64,000 nucleotides of DNA from Mycobacterium xenopi (GTDB taxonomy: Bacteria; Actinomycetota; Actinomycetes; Mycobacteriales; Mycobacteriaceae), in the NCBI RefSeq assembly GCF_009936235.1, contig NZ_AP022314.1:4836001-4900000 (forward strand), in the 5' to 3' direction. The position numbers and the translations under genes are program-made. How positions within the stretch are numbered: the first letter of the stretch is position 1; each line of letters opens with the position of its first letter. The notes below the pieces were generated by a model, which searched no databases, was not told the origin of the DNA, and saw only the letters and a list, made by a program, of their open reading frames with translations. This document shows, piece after piece, positions 19,751 to 28,107 of the stretch.

Positions 19751-20185
19751 TTACCGGTGCTGTCCGGCCGCTCCGGCATCCTGGTTACCCGCCACGGGTT
19801 CGCCCGTGTAATCGCCGAACGACCACAGGTTGCCCTCCGGGTCCCGAACGGCGAATTCATTGGCGCCGTAGTCGGTTTTCGCCAGTGGACGGACAATTTC
19901 GGCCTTGCGGGAAAGGACCCGCTCGTAGAGGCCGTCCGGGTCGCTGGTGACGACATAACCGCCAGCGCTTCCCGGCTCACGGCACCAGTCGGCGCCAGGT
20001 TTGTAGCTGCCGAGCATGATGCCGCCGCTGCCTTCGGGCCAATTCAACTGCGCGTGATCGACCCTGTCGCCCGCGCCGTATCGCGCTGTGAGCACGAAAC
20101 CGAATGTTTCCACGTAGTAGTCGATGAGCTTGGCAGCGTCATGTGCCTGCAGCGTGAGCCACACCGTCGGATTCGAAGTAGTCAT
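19751..20185 (-). CDS. Glyoxalase/VOC-family protein
   Basis: A 144-residue single-module vicinal-oxygen-chelate protein of the PhnB-like type. The pattern VWLTLQAHDAAKLIDYYVETFGF, then a beta hairpin with GIMLGSY, and the C-terminal FAVRDPEGNLWSFGDY is characteristic. The DPEGN-W-F signature marks the closing strand of the fold. The gene lies downstream of an AraC-type regulator and overlaps its end, so the two were probably co-transcribed. The reaction is unknown. Confidence 0.85.
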   Translation of the reverse strand: MTTSNPTVWLTLQAHDAAKLIDYYVETFGFVLTARYGAGDRVDHAQLNWPEGSGGIMLGSYKPGADWCREPGSAGGYVVTSDPDGLYERVLSRKAEIVRPLAKTDYGANEFAVRDPEGNLWSFGDYTGEPVAGNQDAGAAGQHR

Positions 20186-21042
20186 GCTCCGACTGTGACC
20201 CGAAGGAGTGCCCGCCGTCTTGGATGTTTCGGAACTCTTCGGCGAGCCAGGTGCCCGGCGGCACGCCGGTAAACCGGACGAACTCGCGGGTCAGGTGGGC
20301 CTGGTCGCAATAACCGGTGTCGGCCGCGACCGCGGCTAGATCAACCCGGCGATGCCGCCGCACCGATGCCGCGATCCTCGTGGTCGCGTGCTCGAATCGC
20401 ATCAGCCTCGACACGGTTTTCGGCGACCTGCCAACCTCCCGCCGGAACAGCGCCGTCAAGTGGCGTGCGCTCAAACCGACACGATCGGCTAACTGTCCCA
20501 CCGGGATTCGCCCCCGCGTGCGCTGCAGCAGATGCCAGGCGTGCGCGACCTCGGGCCGCACCGTCACACCGTCGCGGCGTCGCCCGGCATCCGTGAGGAA
20601 GGCGCTGACCGTTGCGAACACCTCCGGCCACTGCCGCGCCGCGGCCGCACGCTCGGGCAGTTCGGCCGCGTGCCGGCCGAGCACTTGCCCCCGTCGTAGC
20701 CGGTGACGGGCAGCTCAGCGCTGGGCACACCAAACAGTAGGCGTGACGCCAGTGGGTGCACTGCGAGTTGCACACCGGCCTGACCGCGCCGCTGCCGCAC
20801 ATGGCTGGCTTGCAGGTGCAGGCCGCCGAGGATCAAGGGGTTAGGTCGCGCATCGGGCAGCGCCTCGGCGCTGGCGGCCGCCTCCACCCCGTCGTCGAGG
20901 CTGACGATGAACGTCAACGTCGACGACGGCATACCGCGATGCACGGTTTCCGGGACGTCCAGGGCTCGGTAGCCCACCATCGACGTGACGCCCGGGGCGC
21001 TGCGCGGCGGTGCCACGACGAACTCCCAGCTGCGCTGCATCT
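20139..21042 (-). pseudogene. AraC-family transcriptional regulator, single frameshift
   Basis: The N-terminal half (MQRSWEFVVAPPRSAPGVTS to PVTGYDGG) and the C-terminal half (VLGRHAAELPERAAAARQWP on to the double helix-turn-helix VGQLADRVGLSARHLTALFR and AHLTREFVRFTGVPPGTW) lie in different frames. Homology passes from one to the other at a run of five G on the coding strand near 20687; one extra G would restore a single protein of about 300 residues. It may be a real mutation or a homopolymer error. The gene would regulate the overlapping VOC gene. Confidence 0.7.
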
Positions 21043-21063
21043 CGCCGACCATCAAGAGCAACG

Positions 21064-21975
21064 CTAGCCGCTGTCGCGGAGGCCAGCGCGCAGCAAATCC
21101 CATGCGAGACGCCGGGCCTCTGTGGCCCTCTTGTACATCAGGCGTTGCACCGGCGGAATCGGATTAGGATCTGGTTCGTGGCCGTCGATGACGGCGGCGT
21201 GCACCTCCTCGGCGACCCGCATCGCCATCACCGCAGCCTCGTTCACGTGTTGCAGCGCGCGGTGCAGGTGCTCGTCCTCGATTAGCAGGTGGGCGTTGTC
21301 GATCTCCACCGCAAAGTCGTTCACCACCTGAGCGATCCGCTCGATGATCGGATTCATGGCTTGCTCCCGTTGGTCGCGGTCCTCGAGGCGCAGCACCCTC
21401 GCGCCCTCGTCCCACAGGAGCGCCAGCATCTGGGTGTGCGCACCGACAGCGCGCGAGACCTCGACCAGCGCTTGCCTTTGTAACCGCTCGAGTAGATGCC
21501 TGCGCTCGACGCGGGCCAGTTCCCGTTGAGCTTCCATCTCCGCGCGGTGCAACGCCCGTTGGGCTTCCATTTCGGTCTGGTGCAAGCTTCGGGTCAACGC
21601 GAGCTCGCGCGCCGACCGTTCCTCGGCGGCGGCCAGCTGGCTGCGCAGGCGTTCGTGGGATTCGGCCGCGTTCTGGGCTGCTTGACGCTGGATGGCGATG
21701 GTCTGCCAGAGGGCTATCAGGGCGACACCGAAAACCACCGCGCCGAAGAACCACTGGGCCTTGGATCCGCTTTCGCCAGGACTGAACACGATGTACCAGA
21801 CGATGACCACGCTGGCTGCGACTCCCCCGGCCAGCCAGCACAGCCCGCGCCACCCGCCGACGGCGTGGTGCCAGCGCGGGTCGCGGCGACGCGGCTGGAG
21901 GGGCGGCGTCGACCCGTTGAGCTCTCCGGCTCCCGGTGGCCGGGTGGCCCTGGCCGATCGCGCGGGCCAGCTCAT
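21064..21975 (-). CDS. Membrane protein with cytoplasmic coiled coil
   Basis: A 303-residue protein starting at ATG 21975 behind a GGGAGG ribosome-binding site. Two adjacent membrane segments (around GLCWLAGGVAASVVIVWYIV and AQWFFGAVVFGVALIALW) follow a basic, proline-rich N-terminus. They lead into a long Glu/Arg/Gln-rich coiled coil (about residues 115-190; EMEAQRALHRAEMEAQREL) and a helical C-terminal domain. I do not recognise a named family. It looks like a membrane-anchored scaffold; function unknown. Confidence 0.7.
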   Translation of the reverse strand: MSWPARSARATRPPGAGELNGSTPPLQPRRRDPRWHHAVGGWRGLCWLAGGVAASVVIVWYIVFSPGESGSKAQWFFGAVVFGVALIALWQTIAIQRQAAQNAAESHERLRSQLAAAEERSARELALTRSLHQTEMEAQRALHRAEMEAQRELARVERRHLLERLQRQALVEVSRAVGAHTQMLALLWDEGARVLRLEDRDQREQAMNPIIERIAQVVNDFAVEIDNAHLLIEDEHLHRALQHVNEAAVMAMRVAEEVHAAVIDGHEPDPNPIPPVQRLMYKRATEARRLAWDLLRAGLRDSG

Positions 21976-22195
21976 CGTGGCCTCCCTTCTGCCTGAGCCT
22001 CCGCAATGCGGGTTCAGACTAGAGCCGCGGCTTGGCGGCGACGCCGCTCGGTCCATCTCGGACCGGCTGAGGGCTGCTCACCGCACCTCAGCGCGGCGAC
22101 GGTATAACACGCTGATTGCGGTCGACGTCCGACGGCGGGTTAGTGTGCTTTGGTCAGCCTCGCGAAGAGGCGAACAGGAAAAGTTGGGCACCTTC

Positions 22196-23227
22196 ATGAC
22201 CACAGCAGCAGAAGCATCGGCGATCGAATCGCGGGTCGGCCACTACTACCAGATGGACCGCACCTACCTGGTCGGGCGCGAGAAGCTACGCGAGTACGCC
22301 CGTGCCGTGCAGGACTACCACCCTGCGCACTGGGATGTTGCCGCCGCCGCCGAGCTAGGCTACCCGGATCTGGTGGCGCCGCTGACGTTCACGTCGGTCC
22401 CGGGCATGGCCTGCAATCGCCGCATGTTCGAAGAGGTGGTCGTCGGTTACCACACCTATGTGCAGACTGAAGAAGTCTTCGAGCAGCACCGCCCGATCGT
22501 CGCCGGCGACGAGCTGCGTATCGACGTCGAACTGTCGTCGGTCCGCCGGATCGCCGGGCGAGACCTGATCACCGTGACCAACACTTACACCGATGCTGCC
22601 GGCGAACGGGTGCACACCCTGCACACCACTGTCGTCGGCGTCACCGCCGAGGACGTCGATCCGGCGATCAAGACTGCCGCCCAGAACGCGATGATGCACG
22701 ACGTGAACATCGCCGAAATCGGTGCCTCGGATGCCGACTACGAGAAGACGGTGCGCCCCCCGAGCGAGGTTCGGATCGCCGAGGGCGGCACGACCCGCAT
22801 TCCAGGGACGCGATTCTTCGAAGACGTGCAGGTCGGCGACGAGTTACCTGTGCGCCATGCGCGTCTGTCCCGCGGCGACCTGGTCAACTATGCGGGCGTC
22901 GCCGGCGACGCGAACCCGATTCACTGGGACGAAGGCATCGCCAAGCTCGCCGGGCTGCCCGACGTGATCGCCCACGGAATGCTCACCATGGGGTTGGGTG
23001 CCGGATACGTATCCGCATGGTCAGGTGACCCTGGCGCGGTTACCCGCTATGCGGTGCGGCTGTCCCAGCCCGCGATCGTGTCGGCCGCCGAGGGTGCAGA
23101 CATCGAATTCAGCGGCCGGATCAAGTCGCTGGACCCGGCTACCCGCAGCGGTGTCGTCATTGTCGGCGCCAAGTCGGGTGGCCGGAAGATCTTCGGCCTG
23201 GCGACGGTGACCGTCCGGTTCCGCTGA
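22196..23227 (+). CDS. Fused (3R)-hydroxyacyl dehydratase, double hotdog (HadA/HadB-like)
   Basis: A 343-residue protein made of two MaoC/HadA-like hotdog modules. The N-terminal module has DYHPAHWDVAAAAELGYPDL and the C-terminal module has the hydratase motif AGDANPIHWDE with the Asp and His expected for (R)-specific hydration/dehydration. Both halves are on one chain, as in known fused mycobacterial dehydratases, instead of separate HadA and HadB subunits. ATG 22196 was chosen; the upstream frame lies in non-coding sequence. A role in fatty-acid or mycolate elongation, or in beta-oxidation, is an inference. Confidence 0.85.
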   Translation: MTTAAEASAIESRVGHYYQMDRTYLVGREKLREYARAVQDYHPAHWDVAAAAELGYPDLVAPLTFTSVPGMACNRRMFEEVVVGYHTYVQTEEVFEQHRPIVAGDELRIDVELSSVRRIAGRDLITVTNTYTDAAGERVHTLHTTVVGVTAEDVDPAIKTAAQNAMMHDVNIAEIGASDADYEKTVRPPSEVRIAEGGTTRIPGTRFFEDVQVGDELPVRHARLSRGDLVNYAGVAGDANPIHWDEGIAKLAGLPDVIAHGMLTMGLGAGYVSAWSGDPGAVTRYAVRLSQPAIVSAAEGADIEFSGRIKSLDPATRSGVVIVGAKSGGRKIFGLATVTVRFR

Positions 23228-23441
23228 CCCCGACGCCCTGGTGGTGTCGACGGTGCGGTCAGAAACGGCCGAAGTTCGACGCCACCCGTGGATCGGGTAG
23301 CCACCAGCGCCTGGCGCGGCAGACGACGGGGTGAATCTGCGCAATGGGTGTCAGAGACTTGTCGGTGCCCGCTGGGATGCTTCGCGACGAGCGGGGCCGC
23401 TAACAGGCGTAACCTGCCCCCAAAGAGACTGGAGGTGCACG

Positions 23442-23768
23442 GTGGCGGGACTGGCCGAATTTCCTCGCGGCCTGGTGACTCTCGAAGAGTGGGACGCGCT
23501 CGAACTCGGCGACGCGCGTCGCTGGGAGCTCGTCGAGGGAAGCATCCTCATGACACCGCGGCCGCGTCCGCTGCACCAGGTCGTGTCGAAGAATCTCACT
23601 CGGTTGCTTGACGAACGGCGACCGGACTCGCTGGTCGTGCTGCAAGAGGTCGAGGTCGTCCTCCGCGAAGGGACCTATCAGCGGGTCGAGGCCACCGTCG
23701 GTGATTGGGTGCGAACTAAAGAACCTGTGGCGCTGGACTTTACGCTTGACCAGCTAACTCAGCCCTGA
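23442..23768 (+). pseudogene. Uma2-family protein with internal deletion
   Basis: GTG 23442 follows CTGGAGGTG. The first 70 residues match the start of Uma2/DUF820 restriction-like proteins (LVTLEEWDAL, RWELVEGSILMTPRPRPLHQ). The central part with the PD-(D/E)XK-like core (usually PDVVV, EIVSP and DRxxK) is missing: VVLREG joins directly to a C-terminal tail (ATVGDWVRTKEPVALDFTLD). At 108 residues it is about 60 residues shorter than the family, and the nuclease core is lost. Confidence 0.6.
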
Positions 23769-23819
23769 GCAGAAGGGCGCGCGTGCGAGCAGCTGCGGCG
23801 GCGTCCCTCCGCGGCGTTC

Positions 23820-25088
23820 TCAGCTCTCCACTAGGTCGGGGACAGGCTCTGCCCCCGTCAGCCAGTGGCGTCCGGTGCGGCGCGCGGTTTCCCACTTGGG
23901 AATGCTCACCGCGTCGTCCTGGCCGAGGTCCTCGGGGGTCGGGCCGATGCGCTCGGCCAGCGCAGCGAGGGCGTCCAGGTCGAAGTTGTAGATCTCGGCT
24001 GCTGCCAGGCCCAGCATCTGCCGGGTCTCCTCGATGGGAACGTCCCAAAACGAGCGACGCAGCCAGTCGCGGGTGTGCGGCCACGTCCCCTCCGGATGGG
24101 GAAAGTCGTTGCCCCACAGCATGTTCGACACGCCAATCTCGTAGCGCCGCGCCAGCTCCCGACGCTCGGTGGTGGTGGCCCCGATAAAACAGTTGCGGTC
24201 GAAGTAGGCCGAGGGCGGCATGGTCAGATCGCCCTCCATCTGATGGCTCATCTTCTTGGCCGAGTGCTCACGCAGGTAGCGGGTATCCATCAGCCACAGC
24301 AGGTCGTTGGCCCAAAACGCACCGCACTCGGTGACGCCCCAGCGCAGCCGGGGGAAGCGTTCGAACACCCCCGACCACAACGCGAACCACAGCGGCCGGG
24401 CCCCCCACCAGCGCACTTCGGTGACGTAGATGCCCAGGTGGCCGCCGTACTCCTCTTGCGGGGCGGGGCCGGAGTGGGTGTGCACCGGCATCTGCAGGTC
24501 CTGGCAGGCGGCCCAGATCTTGTCGTAGCGGCGATCGTGGTAGGGCGGGTAGCCGACCCAGCGTGCGGGGATCAGAATCCCGCCCCGCAATCCGGACTCC
24601 GCGGCGCGGGTGATCTCGGCGACCGCTGCGTCGACGTCTGCAAGTATCGGCACGACCGCGACCCCGGCCCGCCGCTCGGGGCTGTGGCTGCACAGCTCGG
24701 CCAGCCAGCGGTTGTGGGCCCGCGCCCCGGCCATGGCACGTCCGGGGTCGAGGTCGCCCGACTGGCCCAGCCCGGCCCCGAACGGGGCCCCGGCGACCCC
24801 GGTCACGGCGTCGGCGTCGGGGAAGATCACCTCGCCGACCACCCCGTCGCCGTCGAGCTCTTTGTCCCGCAGAGCTACGTCCCAACCGCCGGCAATGCCC
24901 TCTCCGTGCTCGGTGAACCACCGCTCCGCGAATTCCTCGTCGATGAACCCGCCGACCTGCGACGCCGCAGCCTTCTCGGCCAGGTAAGCCTCGAAGTCCT
25001 CCCGGTATTCGGGGTCGACGTACTCCCGGTATCGCTCGGTGGGCAGCTCGGCGTGGCAGTCGGCCGAGATGATGACGTATGGCTCCAC
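23820..25088 (-). CDS. Amidohydrolase-2 family metal-dependent hydrolase/decarboxylase
   Basis: A TIM-barrel amidohydrolase_2 protein of about 422 residues (ACMSD/decarboxylase-like superfamily). Metal-site elements visible are ISADCHAE at the N-terminus, VHTHSGP mid-protein and LWGNDFPHPEG near the C-terminus. The usual HxH at strand 1 is reduced to a single His, as in several actinobacterial members. GTG 25088 is favoured as start; ATG 25112 overlaps the upstream gene. It is the last gene of a four-gene operon with a second amidohydrolase, an acetoacetate-decarboxylase-like protein and an SDR. The substrate is unknown. Confidence 0.85.
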   Translation of the reverse strand: MEPYVIISADCHAELPTERYREYVDPEYREDFEAYLAEKAAASQVGGFIDEEFAERWFTEHGEGIAGGWDVALRDKELDGDGVVGEVIFPDADAVTGVAGAPFGAGLGQSGDLDPGRAMAGARAHNRWLAELCSHSPERRAGVAVVPILADVDAAVAEITRAAESGLRGGILIPARWVGYPPYHDRRYDKIWAACQDLQMPVHTHSGPAPQEEYGGHLGIYVTEVRWWGARPLWFALWSGVFERFPRLRWGVTECGAFWANDLLWLMDTRYLREHSAKKMSHQMEGDLTMPPSAYFDRNCFIGATTTERRELARRYEIGVSNMLWGNDFPHPEGTWPHTRDWLRRSFWDVPIEETRQMLGLAAAEIYNFDLDALAALAERIGPTPEDLGQDDAVSIPKWETARRTGRHWLTGAEPVPDLVES

Positions 25089-25101
25089 GGTGGTCCCTTC
25101 G

Positions 25102-26316
25102 CTACCAGGCACGGATGGGGTCGGGTTCGAAGACGGTGCTGCGGGCGTCGGCGGGCACAGCGGGCAGCGGCTCAGCGACCTCGGCCACGGTCGGGCCGAT
25201 TCGGTCGACGAGAGGCGTTAGGGCCTCGAGGTCGAAGCCGTAGACGGCCGCCGCGTTGCCGCCCACCATGGCCGCGACCTCGTCGGCCGGGACGCCGCTG
25301 AAGGTGTACCGCAGTGCCTCCCGGGTGTAGGGGGCGGTGCCCTCGAAGTGCGGGTAGTCGCTTCCCCACATGATCTTCTCGACGCCGATGCGGTGGCGCT
25401 CGGCGCATTCGACAGGCCGCATGAAGCTGGCGCCGACGTAACACTGGCGTGCCCAGTACTGGCTCGGCTTCAGGGAAAGCGAGCCGGCGGTGGGCCCGGC
25501 GAAGCGGGCGATCGCCGAACTTGCCCGGGCGTAGCGAGCCGCCGCCACGTCGAGCGAGTCGAGGGTCGCCGGAATCCACCCGGCTCCCTGCTCGGTGAAC
25601 ACCACGGTCAGGTCTGGATGGCGGTCCAGTGCGCCGCTGAAGATCAAGTGCCACAACGCCCGATGCGCCCACCAGTGCGTCTCATACACCCACACCGCAA
25701 ACGAGCTGCCCCACCCGTCGGTCGGGCTGGGCCCGGCGCTGCCGCCATGGTGGTTGACCACCACGCCCGCCTCCTCGCACGCCGCCCACAGCGGCTCCCA
25801 GCGCTCGGCATAGAGCGGTGGGATGCCGGTGCCGGGGACGACGCCGGGCAGCAGCACACCGCCGCGCAGCCCCAGCTTGGCGATCTGCGCTATCTCGGCG
25901 ACAGCTTCGTCGAGGTCGCCGAGCAGGATCTGGCCCACCCCAGCGCGCCGCTCCGGTGACAACGAGCAGAAGTCGGCCAGCCAGCGATTGTGCGCGCGGA
26001 GCCCGGCCCAGCGCAGTTCGAGCTCGCGGGCGGTCTCTGGCGGGGGAGCGGCCAGGCTCGCCTGAGGAAAGAACGGCGGCACGGTATTGGGGTAAATGAC
26101 TTCTCCCGCAATGCCTTCGGAATCCAGATCAGTGTTGCGCCGATCGCTGTTCCAGTTGCGTTCGGCGTCGGGCTCGGTGAGGTCGCTAAACGGGTTAACG
26201 TAAGTGCTTGCCCAGCCGTCGAATTCGTCCCGGTACTGCGGGTCGAGGTACTCGCGATAGTCAAGCAGATCCGCGCCGGCGTGGCAGTCAGCCGATATAA
26301 CCGTGTACCGCTCCAT
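25102..26316 (-). CDS. Amidohydrolase-2 family protein (second copy)
   Basis: A 404-residue amidohydrolase_2 protein, paralogous to the downstream gene (same ISADCHA start, VNHHGGSAG mid-motif, MWGSDYPHFEG near the end). The family contains hydrolases and non-oxidative decarboxylases acting on aromatic or ring-cleavage acids. ATG 26316 lies 3 bases after the stop of the acetoacetate-decarboxylase-like gene. Having two paralogues side by side suggests a heteromeric enzyme or two successive steps; neither can be shown here. Confidence 0.87.
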   Translation of the reverse strand: MERYTVISADCHAGADLLDYREYLDPQYRDEFDGWASTYVNPFSDLTEPDAERNWNSDRRNTDLDSEGIAGEVIYPNTVPPFFPQASLAAPPPETARELELRWAGLRAHNRWLADFCSLSPERRAGVGQILLGDLDEAVAEIAQIAKLGLRGGVLLPGVVPGTGIPPLYAERWEPLWAACEEAGVVVNHHGGSAGPSPTDGWGSSFAVWVYETHWWAHRALWHLIFSGALDRHPDLTVVFTEQGAGWIPATLDSLDVAAARYARASSAIARFAGPTAGSLSLKPSQYWARQCYVGASFMRPVECAERHRIGVEKIMWGSDYPHFEGTAPYTREALRYTFSGVPADEVAAMVGGNAAAVYGFDLEALTPLVDRIGPTVAEVAEPLPAVPADARSTVFEPDPIRAW

Positions 26317-26319
26317 GGG

Positions 26320-27123
26320 CTACACCCGCGCCGGCTCGGGCCCGGGAGCAGCCAACAGGGCCAAGTCGTCGTAGCGCTGGTGCACATAGGGCAGCAGCCA
26401 CTCGGCTGGCACCCGCTCTACGACCCGGCCCACCTGCACGGTGCGCCTACGACACCAGGTGATCGACCTGATCTGGCGAATCACGATGTCGGCCACCGGA
26501 TCCAGCGGCGACTCCCCCAACTGGAGTGTGCCGTAGATGTTTTCGAGCAGCTCGTAGTGGCGGTGGTACTCGCCGTAGACCAGGTGGGGGTCGGTGATGC
26601 CGTTGCCGTCGGGAGCACGCAGGAACTTGAAGTAGAACTCGGTGTTCACCTGGTCGGGCGGTGTGGCCGCCGGGCCGGTGACCTGACCGTTGACTTTGAT
26701 GAGCCGATAGCCCAGCCGGTCGACGGTGGCGGTGACGCGATCGCCATCGCGTTCCACCTCGATGTGGGCCAATTTCTTTGGTTCGCCGAATGTTTCGCGT
26801 CCACCGGTGACCGACTGTTCGGTGGACTGGGGCATGAAGAGGGGATAGTCGCCGTGCAGGTCGCCGTGGCGGGCGGTCACCGAGAACACTGCCGACCCGA
26901 ACGGCGGTCTGCCCTCGATCCGGACCCGCTGAAGCTGAACGCGCACCAACGGCTCGGCCGCCGGCTCCAGCGGCTTGGGCAGTACGGCCGCGACGATCTC
27001 CGGATCGGTGAGGTACGTAACGGTCACCGCTTCGGTGGCGATGGGCGCCTTGGTGGCGTCGACCTCGTGATCGACTTGCGCCTCCGGTGGGCGCGGGCCG
27101 TAGCGAATCACGTTGGCGCTCAA
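26320..27123 (-). CDS. Acetoacetate decarboxylase-like protein
   Basis: A 267-residue member of the acetoacetate decarboxylase (ADC) superfamily. The motif GEPKKLAHIE holds the lysine pair that forms and tunes the Schiff base in known ADCs. The start is a TTG that overlaps the SDR stop (TTGA), so translation is coupled. ADC-family proteins decarboxylate beta-keto acids or act as aldolase-dehydratases. In this operon it would follow an SDR that produces the keto group; that pathway is an inference. Confidence 0.85.
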   Translation of the reverse strand: MSANVIRYGPRPPEAQVDHEVDATKAPIATEAVTVTYLTDPEIVAAVLPKPLEPAAEPLVRVQLQRVRIEGRPPFGSAVFSVTARHGDLHGDYPLFMPQSTEQSVTGGRETFGEPKKLAHIEVERDGDRVTATVDRLGYRLIKVNGQVTGPAATPPDQVNTEFYFKFLRAPDGNGITDPHLVYGEYHRHYELLENIYGTLQLGESPLDPVADIVIRQIRSITWCRRRTVQVGRVVERVPAEWLLPYVHQRYDDLALLAAPGPEPARV

Positions 27124-28043
27124 CGCTTACCTCCTTCGGTAGCAGTCTTGTCGAGCACGTCGACCAGGTAGTCGGGGTTGCTGCGATTAAGGATCGATGC
27201 CGCCTTGCGGCTCACGACTTCCTCGCCGGGAGTGGGTGGACCCAGCATCCAGAAGCGATCCGCCCGGATTCCCTCCACCACTTGGTCGGCGACCGTCTCG
27301 AGCGGGGTGAACTCGACACGCGCCCCGGCGGCCTCGAAGCGGGCGACAACGTCGGCCAGAGTGTGCTGGGGTGTGCGGCGTTTCTGGGTCGCGGCGTAGC
27401 GCGCCGGGCGGTGCCGCCACGACTCCCAGATGCCGGTGTTCAAAAAGCCACTGGGAAAAAGGACGTGCGCCCGCACCCGGGTCCCGGTCATCTCCAGGTG
27501 GGTGTAGAGGCTTTCGGTCAGGCAAAGCACCGCGGCCTTGGTCATCGGGTAAATCGCATTGGCCGGTCCGCCCATGGCGCCCCGGGCAATTGGTGCGAAC
27601 CCGCCGTTGCCCGAGCAGGTGTTGACCACGTGTCCTTCGCCCTGCTCGAGCATGATCGGGACGAAGGCCTTGATGCCATGGATCACGCCCAGCACGTTGA
27701 CGTCGATGCCCCAGCGCCAGTCGGCCAGGTCGTGTTCCCACATGTAGCCCTCGGAGACCGCGCCGGTGCCGGCGTTGTTGCACACCACGCACACCGCGCC
27801 GAAGCGATCAAGCGCCTCCTTGGCCAACGACTCGACGGAGGAATAGTCGGCGACGTCGGTAACCACCCCGAGCGCCTCGATGCCCTCGTCGGCGAGTGCC
27901 CGGGTTGCCTCGTCCAGCGGTTCTTTCAGGACATCGGCCAGCACCACCTTCATGCCCTCCTGGCCGAACCGCCTGCCCATGGCACGGCCGATACCTCCGG
28001 CACCGCCGGTTACGACCGCCACCTTGCCCTGAAGGTCAGTCAT
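27120..28043 (-). CDS. Short-chain dehydrogenase/reductase, first gene of catabolic operon
   Basis: A 307-residue SDR starting at ATG 28043. The cofactor motif TGGAGGIG and NNAGTG are present. The catalytic tyrosine/lysine lie in IYPMTKAAV, preceded by an active-site segment NTCSGNGGF. The C-terminal extension (about 60 residues after the usual end) is seen in the larger SDRs of actinobacterial catabolic loci. It leads a four-gene operon and is divergent from the IclR regulator, with a perfect palindrome between them. Confidence 0.87.
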   Translation of the reverse strand: MTDLQGKVAVVTGGAGGIGRAMGRRFGQEGMKVVLADVLKEPLDEATRALADEGIEALGVVTDVADYSSVESLAKEALDRFGAVCVVCNNAGTGAVSEGYMWEHDLADWRWGIDVNVLGVIHGIKAFVPIMLEQGEGHVVNTCSGNGGFAPIARGAMGGPANAIYPMTKAAVLCLTESLYTHLEMTGTRVRAHVLFPSGFLNTGIWESWRHRPARYAATQKRRTPQHTLADVVARFEAAGARVEFTPLETVADQVVEGIRADRFWMLGPPTPGEEVVSRKAASILNRSNPDYLVDVLDKTATEGGKR

Positions 28044-28083
28044 TGTGGCAATCGTCACATGGTCGCGCTGTGTACCGCAAGAA

Positions 28084-28098
28084 GTCGCATTATGCGAC
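28084..28098. promoter_or_regulatory. 15-bp palindrome, likely IclR operator
   Basis: GTCGCATTATGCGAC is a perfect inverted repeat with 7-base arms around a central T. It lies in the 64-base gap between the divergent SDR operon (start 28043) and the iclR gene (start 28108). Position and symmetry fit an operator for a dimeric IclR regulator controlling both directions. The binding itself is an inference. Confidence 0.55.
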
Positions 28099-28107
28099 CA
28101 TTGCTCT

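Noticed and set aside
24268..25301. Long open frames opposite and alongside the amidohydrolases
   Set aside because: Compositional shadows of the amidohydrolase genes: Arg/Gly-rich, no start signal, no family.
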